Origin: Nemertoderma westbladi
Taxonomy: Eukaryota > Xenacoelomorpha > Nemertodermatida > Nemertodermatidae
Reading direction: 5' to 3'
Length of the DNA: 64,000 nucleotides
Assembly: GCA_032718475.1 (NCBI GenBank)
Contig: JAUCBJ010007275.1
Span: 1 to 64,000 of the forward strand
A model generated the notes under the pieces. It saw nothing but the letters and a program-made list of their open reading frames with translations, did not search any database and was not told where the DNA came from. Shown one piece after another: positions 1-11,231 of this stretch. Within the stretch, counting starts at the first letter, position 1. Each line of letters starts with the position of its first letter. The position numbers and the translations under genes were made by a program.

Positions 1-350
1 ACAATAACAAAATAAAACGAATTAATAAACAAATAACCAAATTAATATTAATTAAGCCCCCCAAACTGTATGTGCGCTTATTTTCTTACAATGGGTAAGG
101 GTTGGAATGGGTTGGATTTACTTTCCTGTAATTGAACTATAGAAAAATAATTTTAAGGCCGTATGTACCTGTTTGTGCTATAGGGGGGTAATCAAATTGT
201 AAGTAGAAAAATAAGCAAAGTCTCTGATCTCCGGCTCTGGTCTCCGGTATTTTTCAAAATAATTCTCTGGGTAGGGCTCTGGTTTACCGGGATTAAGAAA
301 AACAGGTCTCTGTTTCAACTCTACCATACAGGGTGGTCTCAGTACCGATA
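1..350. repeat. Dispersed repeat, family A, copy 1 (cut by window start)
   Basis: The first 115 bases and the block around 200-340 recur at 31,315-31,830 with few differences. Shared stretches include the AT-rich leader ending in cccccaaactg and a block rich in TCTCTGATCTCCGG and GGTCTCTGTT. A reduced relative of the second block lies at 22,798-22,930. The small minus-strand reading frame at 178-363 is a by-product of this repeat, since the same peptide appears in the other copy. This copy lacks the 195-bp MITE found in copy 2, so it preserves the empty site. Class unknown. Confidence 0.7.
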
Positions 351-1651
351 CCTTACTACACATTGTAGCCTACACCCTGTCAGCCTGTCGGTACCTGCAT
401 GGAAGGGGTCGAAATTCCGTACCGGTCTAAACAATTTAGTTTCATTTTCTTAATGTGTGAGTTGTATGCAGAAAAATTAGTTAAAAAAGTAAAAACAATT
501 TTTAAACTAATTTCTTGTAGTGAAACAATGTTAGAATATTTCACTGATTTTTAAAAATATTTAGTGAGAAAATTAGGATTTTATAATATAAATATACTGT
601 AATATAACGTAAACCATTGGTAGAAAACTAGTTTTATCTGAAAAATCCACCTTTTTTCAGTACATTTTGTAGCAAACAATGCAAGAAATAGTGCATTCGC
701 GCACTATTATTACTTTCCACCATTCAAATAGTGGCAGAAAATCTTTATAAAATAATTTCAATGGCAGAACCAGAAAGTACAGGCAGCTCAGTGGTCACAT
801 GTGCTGCACTATTATTTAATGAGTTCCAAATACATAGTAGTTCCATACACATTTTACATCACTGCCAATAACAGCAAATTTTCGTAAATTCAAATCCATA
901 ATATTTTAATAAAATTTGATCCAATCTAATCACAGATATGGATTTTTCTAGTAAGATACGCTCAATACCGCATTCCATACCTGTGCAACCTGGTGAAAGG
1001 GAATATTAGGCCTACTGTATTGCGTTTTTCTGTTAATCTATAAGAATGCATACACTGCTTGATTTATATAATTCGTAAAAATGATGACAATTTCTATAAA
1101 CCATTTTAATGATAATCCATTAAAATACCATCATATTGACAATTCGTCATTTTACGTACCAACTCAATGAACTCATGAAAAATTAAATTTGAAAATTGAA
1201 TTTGAAAAATTTAGAAATTGAAAATGATTGAATTTCGGTGAATTAAAATTAATGACAAAAAGTGCTTCTTTCCGATACTTTTTTTCTTATCGAGGGACAT
1301 TAGGCTACTTTTTCCACTTGTTTGGTTTTTACGAAAAATCAACTCATTTTTCCCCGATGGAGTAAGTAATTATTAGTTTTGTTTGAAAATTAAATATTGT
1401 TTTAAACACCATAACATAATTTTATTGTTAAGATTGGATTTGAGTCAAGTTTTCCCCAAGTCTTAAGCTAAATCTATATTTCGGAGAAGCCACCTTTACG
1501 AGCAATGTTCAAGTTTATTGAACATGATGAGTTATTTAATTTCATATACAGTATCCTTGTCTTACACGCATAATGTTGGGTACACGGGAAGCTGTTACAA
1601 TTTAATTATTTTAGTAGGCTGTGGACGGAAATGCTGTCAAATATGAAATGG

Positions 1652-1735
1652 AGACATTGGGGGGAGGGGGCTTGACGCAAACCCCATCTCAGCGAATTAA
1701 CATTTCGTCTCTTAGTGGCACGTTATTCTAACGTG
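1652..1735 (+). repeat. Fragment of the GACGCAAA MITE family
   Basis: The order GGGGGAGGGGGCTTGACGCAA, then GCGAATTAAC, then TGGCACGTTATTCTAAC matches the arrangement of the fuller copies at 3,869-4,063 and 49,016-49,210. The central part is missing here. Confidence 0.55.
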
Positions 1736-2021
1736 CCTATATAAATGGCTCTAGGGGCCTAATCAATCATATGGTCAGAAGTGTTAATCAAGATGGGGCA
1801 TCCCGAGCCATACAAATAATGAGACTGCATTATCGCTTTACGATCTTAAAAAATATTGTTAAGAAATATATTATAATATAATTCATGTTTTTATGCTTTG
1901 AAATTAATGTATTTTTTTGTACATATAGCCAGCCTAATGTATAATAAATGTACACAGCGGACATGTAGTACAGTAGTAAGTGCAAATATGTATCGCAAAC
2001 TGTTTATTTAGGCGATAGTTG

Positions 2022-2031
2022 TTTATTTATT
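2022..2031 (-). promoter_or_regulatory. Likely poly(A) signal of UNG
   Basis: Read on the minus strand this is two overlapping AATAAA hexamers, about 46 bases downstream of the UNG stop codon. That is a plausible position for 3'-end formation. Inferred from motif and position only. Confidence 0.55.
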
Positions 2032-2076
2032 GAACCTCAATAACAAACTTTGGCCAAATTAGGTGAATTTGCAAAA

Positions 2077-3012
2077 TCAAGGTAATTTATTCCAATCTAT
2101 TGGCAGCTTTCCTTGTTCTTTTAGAAGAGTATTGGCTTTAGAAAAGTGTTTACAACCGAAGAAGCCTTTACTAGCTGATAGTGGGGAAGGATGAGGTCCG
2201 CTGAGCACGTTATGACGTTTTCTGTCGACGGACACGGCCATCTTCTGCGCATAGGCGCCCCACAACAGGAAAACAACACCGTCGAGGTTTGCGTTGATCC
2301 AAGCGATTACAGCCGACGTTAATTTCTCCCAACCCTTCCCGGCGTGTGAATTGGGTTTGTGTTCAACTACGGAGAGGCAGGCGTTGAGTAGCAGAACGCC
2401 TTGGGAAGCCCACCCGGATAGATCGCCGTGTGTCGGCCGAGTAAACCCCGGGATGTCGGAGGTCAACTCCTTGAAGATGTTACCCAGACTCGGTGGGGGT
2501 TTAACACCCTTCCTCACGGAGAAACAAAGACCGTGGGCCTGTCCCGGGCCGTGGTACGGGTCTTGTCCAAGGATCACCACCTTCACCTCGGATATATCAG
2601 AGAATTGAGTCCACGAATAAACATCCAGTGGAGGTGGATATACCGTCTTAGTTTCTCGTTCTTTTGATACGAACTCAACCAGTCTGTTAAAATAATCCTT
2701 TGTAAATTCTTTCCCCAGGGCTTTCAACCAGGAAGGGCCAACGATTTTAGCTAGCTTAACATCGTCCTTTACGGGTTCAGCTATGGCAACTTCGATTTTA
2801 GATAATTTCGCAACTTTTTGATCTTTATCGTAAAATTCTAAAAGGCTCGACTGTTTTCTTTTCGCAGCAGCGCCGGATTCTATTTCTTTGGGTTTCTTTG
2901 AACCTTTTACTGCGCTTGATTTTGGAGCAACTACTTTAGTTTTTGGCGGCATTTTGCAAGATGCACGATAAATTAAAGATATAGGGCTGAAGTTAGCAAA
3001 TGTTTTCAACAT
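2077..3012 (-). CDS. UNG: Uracil-DNA glycosylase (UNG, family 1)
   Basis: Removes uracil from DNA by cleaving the N-glycosidic bond, the first step of base excision repair in nucleus and mitochondria. The 311-residue frame has both hallmark motifs: GQDPYH at about 149-154 (catalytic Asp151) and HPSPLSA from 274 (catalytic His), plus the LLLNAC uracil-pocket segment near 207-212. Length matches animal UNG. The catalytic domain starts near residue 85. The N-terminus is basic and holds QSSLLEFY (54-61), which fits a PCNA-binding PIP box (QxxLxxFY). Two in-frame Mets suggest two products. Met1 is followed by a Leu/Phe/Arg-rich presequence that could target mitochondria, and Met21 (codon at 2950-2952) starts a lysine-rich nuclear-type N-terminus. 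There are no introns, unlike vertebrate UNG. It is divergent from SPIN90, 1.5 kb away. Identity is secure; dual targeting is inferred. Confidence 0.95.
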   Translation of the reverse strand: MLKTFANFSPISLIYRASCKMPPKTKVVAPKSSAVKGSKKPKEIESGAAAKRKQSSLLEFYDKDQKVAKLSKIEVAIAEPVKDDVKLAKIVGPSWLKALGKEFTKDYFNRLVEFVSKERETKTVYPPPLDVYSWTQFSDISEVKVVILGQDPYHGPGQAHGLCFSVRKGVKPPPSLGNIFKELTSDIPGFTRPTHGDLSGWASQGVLLLNACLSVVEHKPNSHAGKGWEKLTSAVIAWINANLDGVVFLLWGAYAQKMAVSVDRKRHNVLSGPHPSPLSASKGFFGCKHFSKANTLLKEQGKLPIDWNKLP

Positions 3013-3592
3013 TAAACATAACTAATAGACAGTTTGCACGCACACACCTTACTGTAATCAGGCCTTCCGCCTATCGCACACTGTGTTGCATATTTTGGTT
3101 TGATAAATTAATTTATAGAACGAATGGTGTAGAGCAGTACCTATGTATAGTGAAGAGATAAGATTTGGACTATCTTTTCTGAACTGTTAATAATTAAAAC
3201 TAAAGACTATAATTGCACTAACAAGATCAGACAGAATCAGTATTAATATGATGGTTATACTGTATATGTTGCGGATAGTTCAACTTGTAAGAGAGGTTTA
3301 CTTCACCTTAGTAATTATAAAAGTTAAACTGTTTCACGAATATGTCAACTATATGTCCCACATCGTTCTGTCCAATAACTAATTATGCAATAATTATTTT
3401 TAATACTACACAGTATTAATGTGCATACTACAAGCAGAAAATATGCTTTAAAGTTAGATAGTGGCGCAAATTGACCGCAAGGGAAATATAAAGTTCCATT
3501 TATTGTTTTGGTTAGAAATCATGGCCACTTTAATCGCATCTTTCTTTTAATGTTTTAAATTAAATTTATTTTGTAAACCGACTAAACGCGGT

Positions 3593-3608
3593 GGTGTTAT
3601 ATAACACC
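3593..3608. repeat. Perfect 16-bp palindrome GGTGTTATATAACACC
   Basis: It is an exact inverted repeat, flanked by partly complementary GCGGT and CGCCGC. It lies in the spacer between two divergent genes, so it could be a protein-binding site or a small hairpin. No function is shown. Confidence 0.5.
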
Positions 3609-3868
3609 GCCGCTATGTTGGAATAAAATATAATTTGCACGATTAACACCATAAAGTACTGTAGGGCCAGAGCATAGGCAAAAGGATACAATATGAGCGT
3701 AGCGAGTATTGAATTTTGCTTTATGTTAACTTGTTTATGTTTGTTAAAAAATTGTTGTTTAAAAGATCCAATTTTTTTTTAAATTGTCAAGGGGGGGGGG
3801 GGTGGCGCGATGGGCATGCCCCCAACCCAACATCCCCCCCCCCCCCCCCCCCCACCCCAATTTCGAGA

Positions 3869-4063
3869 CAGGGGGGAAAACTCGACGCAAAACCCTTCTT
3901 GGCGAATTAATATCCCGCCTCTATGTTAAATTCTCAATTTAGGGAGAGGAGCAGGTAACAGTGGCACGTTATTTTAACCAAAACAATAAACTAAACACAA
4001 TAGGACAGCTTACAGTTTTATTTTTGAGAGTAATCAACTGTTATTTGCGTCCAATTTCCCCTG
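3869..4063 (+). mobile_element. Small MITE-like element, GACGCAAA family, copy 1
   Basis: It is 195 bp long with imperfect inverted ends: CAGGGGGGAAAACTCGACGC on the left, and the complement of CAGGGGAAATTGGACGCAAA on the right. The inverted copy at 49,016-49,210 is also 195 bp. Fragments occur at 1,652 and 31,866. The middle carries GGAGCAGGTAACAG and AACCAAAACAATAAAC, the segment that is tandemly amplified at 47.3 kb. Because the flank TTCGAGA is shared with the other copy, the real boundary may lie a few bases farther out. No target duplication could be fixed and no coding capacity is seen. Confidence 0.65.
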
Positions 4064-4536
4064 CCCCTTTCAAAATCCACCACTATTAGAGATACTGTAA
4101 TGTGTTCTGCTCAGTTGTCAGGTGTAGCTGTACTGTCAGACTGAAGGGTATGTTTCAAAATAAAAGTAAAAACTGCAGTGCCGGTATGTTCCTTCGTTGG
4201 TTCCTATGTAACAAGAACAACTACCCAGTTGGAAATACTGCATTACAGCATTACCTGGCTAGGTTCATTATTAAATTATGAACTGTGTAGCTGTGTGTTG
4301 GTGTACTGGTGTGTACTGCTGTACTGTGCAGCTGTGGTGTACTGGTGTATAGACTGTCAGACTTTAGTACTGACAGACTGAAATGACACTTCACTATACT
4401 GCACTACCGGTAGAGCACTACTGCTTGTACTTCACCGTGCAGTGCACCTAGCACAGTAGCAGGTAGGCCTATCTCATATATGGGTATATAACTGTATAAG
4501 GGTATTTAGGCATCGCCTACATTTTAACATGTCAGC

Positions 4537-6582
4537 ATGTTGTGCAAATGTTTGTATAATTTTAACGGAATAGAACCGCAGTGCCTCTCTGTGAAAAAAG
4601 GTGAAGAGTTATTGATTATAACTAAAACTAACTGCGATTGGTGGGAGGTTAGCAGCCTCAAAGGTAATCTCGGATTTGTTCCCCGATCATATCTTCAAGA
4701 AATAGCCTCAGACACTTCAGCAAGAAAAATACTCGAATTAGAAGCTATAGACCAAGCTATTAATCACTTAAATTCTACCTCAAAATTTGCCTCAATAGGC
4801 GTAAGTAAGAAGGTATTGAGTCGATCTTTGGGTAAATTAAATGGGCAGCGTGTGAAATTGTTATCATCTCGAACTTTCCCAGTTCCCGAGAATAAACCAA
4901 ATTCCAATCAAATCGCGAATGAATCACCAGCTGTTACTAACGCGGATGACGCCAGCGTCACTAGCAGATCCACATCCCTCAATTCTGGATCTGACGAATT
5001 GGGTGGGAAATACAATAAGAAACCCGCGCCTTTACCACCTTCCAGTCCTGCGGTCTGTAGGGCCGTTTCGGAATCACGTCGTTCGCGAAGTGTAGAAACT
5101 TTACTAAGCGATCGTCCAACTCCAACAAAGGTTCATCTCCCGCCGTTAGTCGGCAAACCTCCTTCTAACGCCAACCACAGGAACTCGTCGGCTAGCGATG
5201 AAACGAATCCCGAAGAGTTGACCCTCAACACGTTTATATTTGCGAGCGAAGTACATCGCGATCCCATCCCACCGGACAAATCAATGGATCCACGAACGAT
5301 CGATTCAGTTGATGGTAAACCGATAATCAATATCCCAGATGATATCGGCGCGTCTCTCGTCGAATTAGTCCGAAACGAAACGAAACTGAATTACAGTAAA
5401 TCCCAGATGGTCGTCAAGTCTATTCTGAACCGTATTCGTCGAGAAGTGAACCCGATCGCTTCCGTTCTCGACGACATTCTGTCTCAGATCGCCGCCTCCC
5501 ACAACAACAACTCGGAACAAAACTACACGACTAAAGACGAAGAAACCCTAATTTATTTATTCCACAAGATTAAACTAGTTTCCGAGGATTTTAACCAACT
5601 CGGTTGGTCTGTTTCTAACGATGAATTAGATATTCTCGACGTTTTAAACAGTCTCCATCAAGTTGTACGAGACGCGAACCCGGAAATGGTGAAACGATTG
5701 GTTCTCGAGGACAAACAGGAGCGAGTAACGCGTTTACTCGGCTACTTCCACGGCGAGCAGAGGGGGAAACTCTCAAACAAACTCATCGATATCTTTCTGA
5801 CGCTGGGCCGCGTCCATCCCTCGGTTATATCCAACATGGTAACGAGCGGGTTGGTTACAGTGGAGACAGTCCGTAGACTCACCGCTAACACACCCTATGA
5901 CGTCACACTGTGCGCCAGTCTACTAGCGATGCTTTTAGGTTCCGGTGAGAAATTCCTCGTTACAGATTTTGACCATTTCGACGTGAATCTCGTTGATTAT
6001 TCTTTGCAACTCCTCGAGGTGGAAGACAATAAAAGCAACGGCGACGAAGAGCTCATTGAGAATCTTATCAACTTTATAATCGCTCTGAATCTTCAGTTTG
6101 AGTTGCCGAGTTGCAACGTCGTTATGAACGCGTTCAGTAACGAACCCCGCTCGCTTTCCGCTGTCCACTGCTTCCATCAACGATTGTTTATGTTGTTCAA
6201 TCGGGGTACCGACCCCTTGGAGGCCGATCGGCCTCCGAGCACCGTGGCCGATCGGCCGCATTCCGTTATGAAGATGATGAACGATCTCTTTAGCAAGGCG
6301 GATACCTGCAATTTGTTCTACACTAACGATGTTAAAGTGGTTCTCGATGTTGCGATTCGCAATGTTGTTGATTGCGAGCCCAGCGACGCAATGCGAACGG
6401 AGAACTTGTCTTTGATTCATCTTATATTGAGGAATGCGGAATATTTCGAGCATTGCCATCGGCTGGATGAGTTGAAGGGATTAGTTAGAAGCATCGCTTT
6501 GGAAGATGATGAATCCCCACAAACATCTATGAATAAATACATCGTAAAAGAGATTAACAGAGAATTCCCACAGCATTTTTGA
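4537..6582 (+). CDS. NCKIPSD: SPIN90 / NCK-interacting protein with SH3 domain
   Basis: SPIN90 (WISH/DIP) is an actin regulator that activates Arp2/3 to start linear filaments and binds formins, N-WASP and Nck at the cell cortex. The 681-residue frame opens with an SH3 domain (about 3-57: CLYNFN, the WW pair at 35-36, and GFVPRSYL, the ALYDY, WW and PxxY landmarks). A Ser-rich linker follows, with a polyproline segment KKPAPLPPSSP at about 161-171. The C-terminal half (about 270-675) is the all-helical armadillo-like SPIN90 domain, including a KLIDIFLTLGRVHPS segment. Length is close to vertebrate SPIN90 (about 720). The chosen ATG sits directly before the SH3 domain and nothing coding precedes it. 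It is a single exon, which is unusual for this gene. The domain order makes the identity firm; the activities are known from the family and not tested here. Confidence 0.9.
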   Translation: MLCKCLYNFNGIEPQCLSVKKGEELLIITKTNCDWWEVSSLKGNLGFVPRSYLQEIASDTSARKILELEAIDQAINHLNSTSKFASIGVSKKVLSRSLGKLNGQRVKLLSSRTFPVPENKPNSNQIANESPAVTNADDASVTSRSTSLNSGSDELGGKYNKKPAPLPPSSPAVCRAVSESRRSRSVETLLSDRPTPTKVHLPPLVGKPPSNANHRNSSASDETNPEELTLNTFIFASEVHRDPIPPDKSMDPRTIDSVDGKPIINIPDDIGASLVELVRNETKLNYSKSQMVVKSILNRIRREVNPIASVLDDILSQIAASHNNNSEQNYTTKDEETLIYLFHKIKLVSEDFNQLGWSVSNDELDILDVLNSLHQVVRDANPEMVKRLVLEDKQERVTRLLGYFHGEQRGKLSNKLIDIFLTLGRVHPSVISNMVTSGLVTVETVRRLTANTPYDVTLCASLLAMLLGSGEKFLVTDFDHFDVNLVDYSLQLLEVEDNKSNGDEELIENLINFIIALNLQFELPSCNVVMNAFSNEPRSLSAVHCFHQRLFMLFNRGTDPLEADRPPSTVADRPHSVMKMMNDLFSKADTCNLFYTNDVKVVLDVAIRNVVDCEPSDAMRTENLSLIHLILRNAEYFEHCHRLDELKGLVRSIALEDDESPQTSMNKYIVKEINREFPQHF

Positions 6583-7711
6583 GTTACAATATATTCGTGT
6601 TTGATATTCCGAGGTACAGTATATGTAATCACAAATATAATATTTATATATTGGTATTTTAATTTAAACGAAACATTCCTTACAAACCGACTGGATGTAC
6701 TGAAAAATAATATAAAAATGAAATATTTTGAAAATTGAATATAATAAATTGTATAATTAATCATTAGGCTACAATATTAGTACAACAATCAACTTATACA
6801 GGTATATGAATAAGTGTTATATTAACTGAACACCATATCCAGTAATGTTGTGTCTTTAGAGATAATTTAACCATCTGTTTCTTAAACAAATCGCGACGCA
6901 TTCCATTAATTTTGGTGATTCATCGATTTTGCGAGAGGAATAAACTATATAATTTCTTAAATTCAGTATTATATTCGGATTTGTTTAAATTTAAATAAGG
7001 TTATCAACGAGGTTATCGACAACTTTTACTTTGTTGAGAGACTCTCCGGATTAATTTGGTATTTTTCTTGCAATAACATTTTAGTTACTAAGTAGGCGTT
7101 ACATTCTTACCATTCACGTGATGCACAGCACATTTCGCAGTTAGATTTTGCTCACGAGTGCGAACTATTTACAGCTCTTCTTGCTGTAATACAAATACAA
7201 CATACTCGATTGTTCAATATGATAAATGTTAAATATTTGTTATAAATTTGTGTATAAATTGTAATTTCCATTGTATTGTATGATTGATGGTTATTATTGG
7301 TAAAATATTATTAATAACAGTGTTACCTTTCCTATCTTAAGTTAATGTGTACATTAGTTACAGTATATAGTATATATTTGATATTATTCCAATCCTTATA
7401 AAGTAAGTAAAAACTATCGCTGGTAGGTTTCAGATTCTTAAATAATTATTATTTACATTATTGGAAATAAAATAGAACATTATTTCCACTCTGCTCGATA
7501 TTTTTATATGACAACCTAAGCGAGTCATATAAAGGATACATTTCATTGTGAAAATAATGACATTCTATATTTTTTTGTCTTTTCTCATGCAATATATAAT
7601 TTTATTTTGCTTTGTTAAATTAATTTTCACGTGAAAAACTTTTTATTAATTGAATTTGAATACATTTCCGATTGAGACGTGGGACAAATTGTATGTATAA
7701 TTTTAGCAGTT
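6583..7711. other. AT-rich 3' flank of SPIN90, no gene seen
   Basis: This is the SPIN90 3' UTR followed by low-complexity AT-rich sequence leading into the minisatellite. The reading frames here are short and show no family features. Confidence 0.6.
6743..6748 (+). promoter_or_regulatory. Likely poly(A) signal of SPIN90
   Basis: AATAAA lies about 160 bases after the stop codon in AT-rich sequence. Assigned from motif and position only. Confidence 0.45.
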
Positions 7712-10700
7712 ACAGTCCGTCACGTGTCACGTTGCAGTCACTCACGTGTCACGTTGCAGTCAGTCGGGTATCACGTTGCAGTCTGTCACGTTCCAGTCAG
7801 TCACGTTGCAGTCAGTCACGAGTCACGTTGCAGTCACTCACGTGTCACGTTGCAGTCAGTCACGTGTCACGCTGTAGTCAGTCACGTGTCACGTTGCAGT
7901 CACTCACGTGTCACGTTGCAGTCAGTCACATGTCAAGTTGCAGTCACTCACGTGTCACGTTGCAGTCAGTCAGGTATCACGCTGCAGTCAGTCACGTGTC
8001 ACGTTGCAGTCAGTCACGTGTCACGTTGCAGTCAGTCACGTGTCACGTTGCAGTCAGTCACGTTGCAATCACTCACGTGTCACGTTGCAGACAGTAACGT
8101 GTCACGTTGCAGACAGTCACGTGTCACTTTGCAGTCACTCACGCGTCACGTTGCAGTCAGCCACGTGTCACGCAGCAGTCAGTCACGTGTCACGTTGCAG
8201 TCACTCACGTGTCACGTTGCAGTCAGTCACGTGTCACGTTGCAGTCAGTCACGTGTCACGTTGAAGTCAGTCAGGTGTCACTCTGCAGTCAGTCACGTGT
8301 CACGTTGCAGTCAGTCACGTGTCACGTTGCAGTCAGTCACGTGTCACGTTGTAGTTAGTCATGTGTCACGTTGCAGTCAGTCACGTGTCACGTTGCAGTC
8401 AGTCATGTGTCACGTTGCAGTCAGTCACGTGTCAACTTGCAGTCAGTCACGTGTCACGTTGTAGTCAGTCATGTGTCACGTTGCAGTCAGTCACGTGTCA
8501 CGTTGCAGTCTGTCACGTTTCAGTCAGTAACGTGTCACGTTGCAGTCACTCACGTGTCACGTTGCAGTCACTCACGTGTCACGATGCAGTCAGTCACGTG
8601 TGACGCTGCAGTCAGTCAATGTGGTCTCAACGCTGCAGTCAATCACGTGTCACGTTGCAGTCACTCTCGTGTCACGTTGCAGTCAGTCACGTGTCACGTT
8701 GCAGTCAGTCACGTGTCACGTTGTAGTCAGTCATGTGTCACGTTGCAGTCAGTCACGTGTCACGTTGCAGTCAGTCACGTGTCACGTTGTAGTCAGTCAT
8801 GTGTCACGTTGCAGTCAGTCACGTGTCACGTTGCAGTCAGTCACGTGTCACGTTGTAGTCAGTCATGTGTCACGTTGCAGTCAGTCACGTGTCACGTTGC
8901 AGTCAGTCACGTGTCACGTTGTAGTCAGTCATGTGTCACGTTGCAGTCAGTCACGTGTCACGTTGCAGTCAGTCACGTGTCACGTTGCAGTCAGTCACGT
9001 GTCACGTTGCAGTCAGTCACGTGTCACGTTGCAGTCACTCACCTGTCACGTTGCAGTCAGTCACGTGTGACGCTGCAGTCAGTCAATGTGGTGTCAACGC
9101 TGCAGTCAATCACGTGTCACGTTGCAGTCACTCTCGTGTCACGTTGCAGTCAGTCACGTGTCACGTTGCAGTCAGTCACGTGTCACGTTGCAGTCAGTCA
9201 TGTGTCACGTTGCAGTCAGTCACGTGTCACGTTGCAGTCAGTCACGTGTCACGTTGCAGTCAGTCACGTGTCACGTTGCAGTCAGTCACGTGTCACGTTG
9301 CAGTCAGTCACGTGTCACGTTGCAGTCAGTCACGTGTGACGCTGCAGTCAATCACGTGTCATGTTGCAGTCACTCTCGTGTCACGTTGCAGTCAGTCACG
9401 TGTCACGCTGCAGTCAGTCACGTGTCACGTTGCAGTCCCTCACGTGTCACGTTGCTGTCAGTCACGTGTCACGCTGCAGTCAGTCACGTGTCACGTTGCA
9501 GTCACTCACGTGTCACATTGCAGTCAGTCACGTGTCACGTTGCAGTCAGTCACGTGCCACGTTGCAGTCACTCACGTGTCACGTTGCAGCCAGTTACGTG
9601 TCACGTTGCAGTCACTCATGTGTCACGTTGCAATCACTCACGTGTCACGTTGCAGTCAGTCACGTGTCACGTTGCAGTCAGTCACGTGTCACGTTACAGT
9701 CAGTCACGTGTCACGTTGCAGTCTCTCACGTGTCACTTTGGAGTCAGTCACGTGTCACGCTGCAGTCAGTCACGTGTCACGTTGCAGTCAGTTACATGTC
9801 ACGTTGCAGTCACTCACGTGTCACGTTGCAGTCAGTCGCGTGTCACGCTGTAGTCAGTTACGTGTCAAGTTGTTGTCACTCACGTGTCACGTTGCAGCCA
9901 CTCACGTGTCACGTTGCAGTCACTCACGAGTCACGTTGCAGTCTGTCACGTGTCACGTTGCAGTCAGTCACTTGTCACGCTGCAGTCAGTCACGTGTCAC
10001 GTTGCAGTCAGTCACGTGTCACGTTCAGTCAGTCACGTGTCACGTTGCAGTCAGTCACGTGTCACGTTGCAGTCAGTCACGTGTCACGTTGCAGTCAGTC
10101 ACGTGTCACGTTGCAGTCAGTCACGTGTCACGTTGCAGTCAGTCACGTGTCACAGTGCAGTCAGTCACATGTCACGTTGCAGTCAGTCACGTGTCACGTT
10201 GCAGTCAGTCACGTGTCACGTTGCAGTTAGTCACGTGTAACGTTGCAGTCAGTCACGTGTCACGTTGCAGTCAGTCATGTGTCACGTTGCAGTCAGTCAC
10301 GTGTCACGTTGCAGTCAGTCACGTGTGACGCTGCAGTCAGTCACGTGTCACGCTGCAGTCAATCACGTGTCACGTTGCAGTCACTCTCGTGTCACGTTGC
10401 AGTCAGTCACGTGTCACGCGGCAGTCAGTCACGTGTCACGTTGCAGTCCCTCACGTGTCACGTTGCTGTCAGTCACGTGTCACGCTGCAGTCAGTCTCGT
10501 ATCACGTTGCAGTCACTCACGTGTCACGTTGCAGTGAGTCACGTGTCACGTTGCATTCACTCACGTGTCACATTGCAGTCAGTCACGTATCACGTTGCAG
10601 TCAGTCACGTGCCACGTTGCCGTCACTCACGTGTCACGTTGCAGTGAATCACGTGTCACGTTGCAGTGAGTCACGTGGCATTCACTCACGTGTCACGTTG

Positions 10701-11231
10701 CAGTCAGTCACGTGTCACGTTGCAGTTAGTCACGTGTCACGCTGCAGTCAGTCACGTGTCACGTTTCAGTCACTCACGTGTCACGTTGCAGTCAGTCACG
10801 TTGCAGTCAGTCACGTGTCACGTTGCAGTCACTCACGTGTCACGTTGCAGTCAGTCACGTTGCAGTCAATCACGTCTCACGTTGCAGTCACTCACGTGTC
10901 ACGCTGCAGTCAGTCACGTGTCACGTTGCAGTCACTCGCGTGTCACGTTGCAGTCAGTCACGTGTCACGCTGCAGTCAGTCACGTGTCACGTTGCAGTCA
11001 GTCACGTGTCACGTTGCAGTCAGTCACGTTGCAGTCAATCACGTCTCATGTTGCAGTCACTCACGTGTCACGCTGCAGTCAGTCACGTGTCACGTTGCAG
11101 TCACTCGCGTGTCACGTTGCAGTCAGTCACGTGTCACGCTGCAGTCAGTCACGTGTCATGTTGCAGTCACTCACGTGTCACGTTGCAGTCAGTCACGTGT
11201 CACGTTGCAGTCACTCACGAGTCACGTTGCG
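7712..11231. repeat. 3.5-kb minisatellite, 22-bp unit with E-box CACGTG
   Basis: About 160 tandem copies of a 22-bp unit: CAGTCAGT followed by CACGTGTCACGTTG. Most units contain the palindromic E-box CACGTG. Variants such as CAGTCACT, CACGCTG, TAGTCAGTCATG and short units lacking CACGTGT are interspersed. Higher-order structure is visible. A 66-bp trimer marked by TTGTAGTCAGTCATG recurs at 8721, 8787, 8853 and 8919. A variant block marked by TCAATGTGGT recurs about 467 bp apart (8618 and 9085). Because 22 is not a multiple of 3 and the unit has no stop in any forward frame, all three frames stay open for long stretches. The apparent 200-465 residue proteins are therefore artefacts. Confidence 0.97.

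Larger units (their letters stand above)
351..2076. other. AT-rich intergenic DNA, no gene seen
   Basis: No convincing reading frame or RNA gene is visible. The stretch lies downstream of UNG (which is on the minus strand) and contains one decayed MITE fragment near 1,652-1,735. Confidence 0.6.
3013..4536. other. Intergenic region between divergent UNG and SPIN90
   Basis: This presumably holds both promoters, but no TATA box or initiator can be assigned. It contains a perfect 16-bp palindrome (3593-3608), a run of 12 G (3791-3802), a run of 20 C (3834-3853) and a 195-bp MITE. The small frames here are not credible genes. Confidence 0.6.

Noticed and set aside
178-363. Small minus-strand protein, also seen at 31,663-31,932
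   Set aside because: It is a shared peptide caused by two copies of a dispersed repeat; there is no sign of a gene.
7712-11231. CRISPR array
   Set aside because: There are no unique spacers, the repeats are contiguous, and the context is animal DNA.
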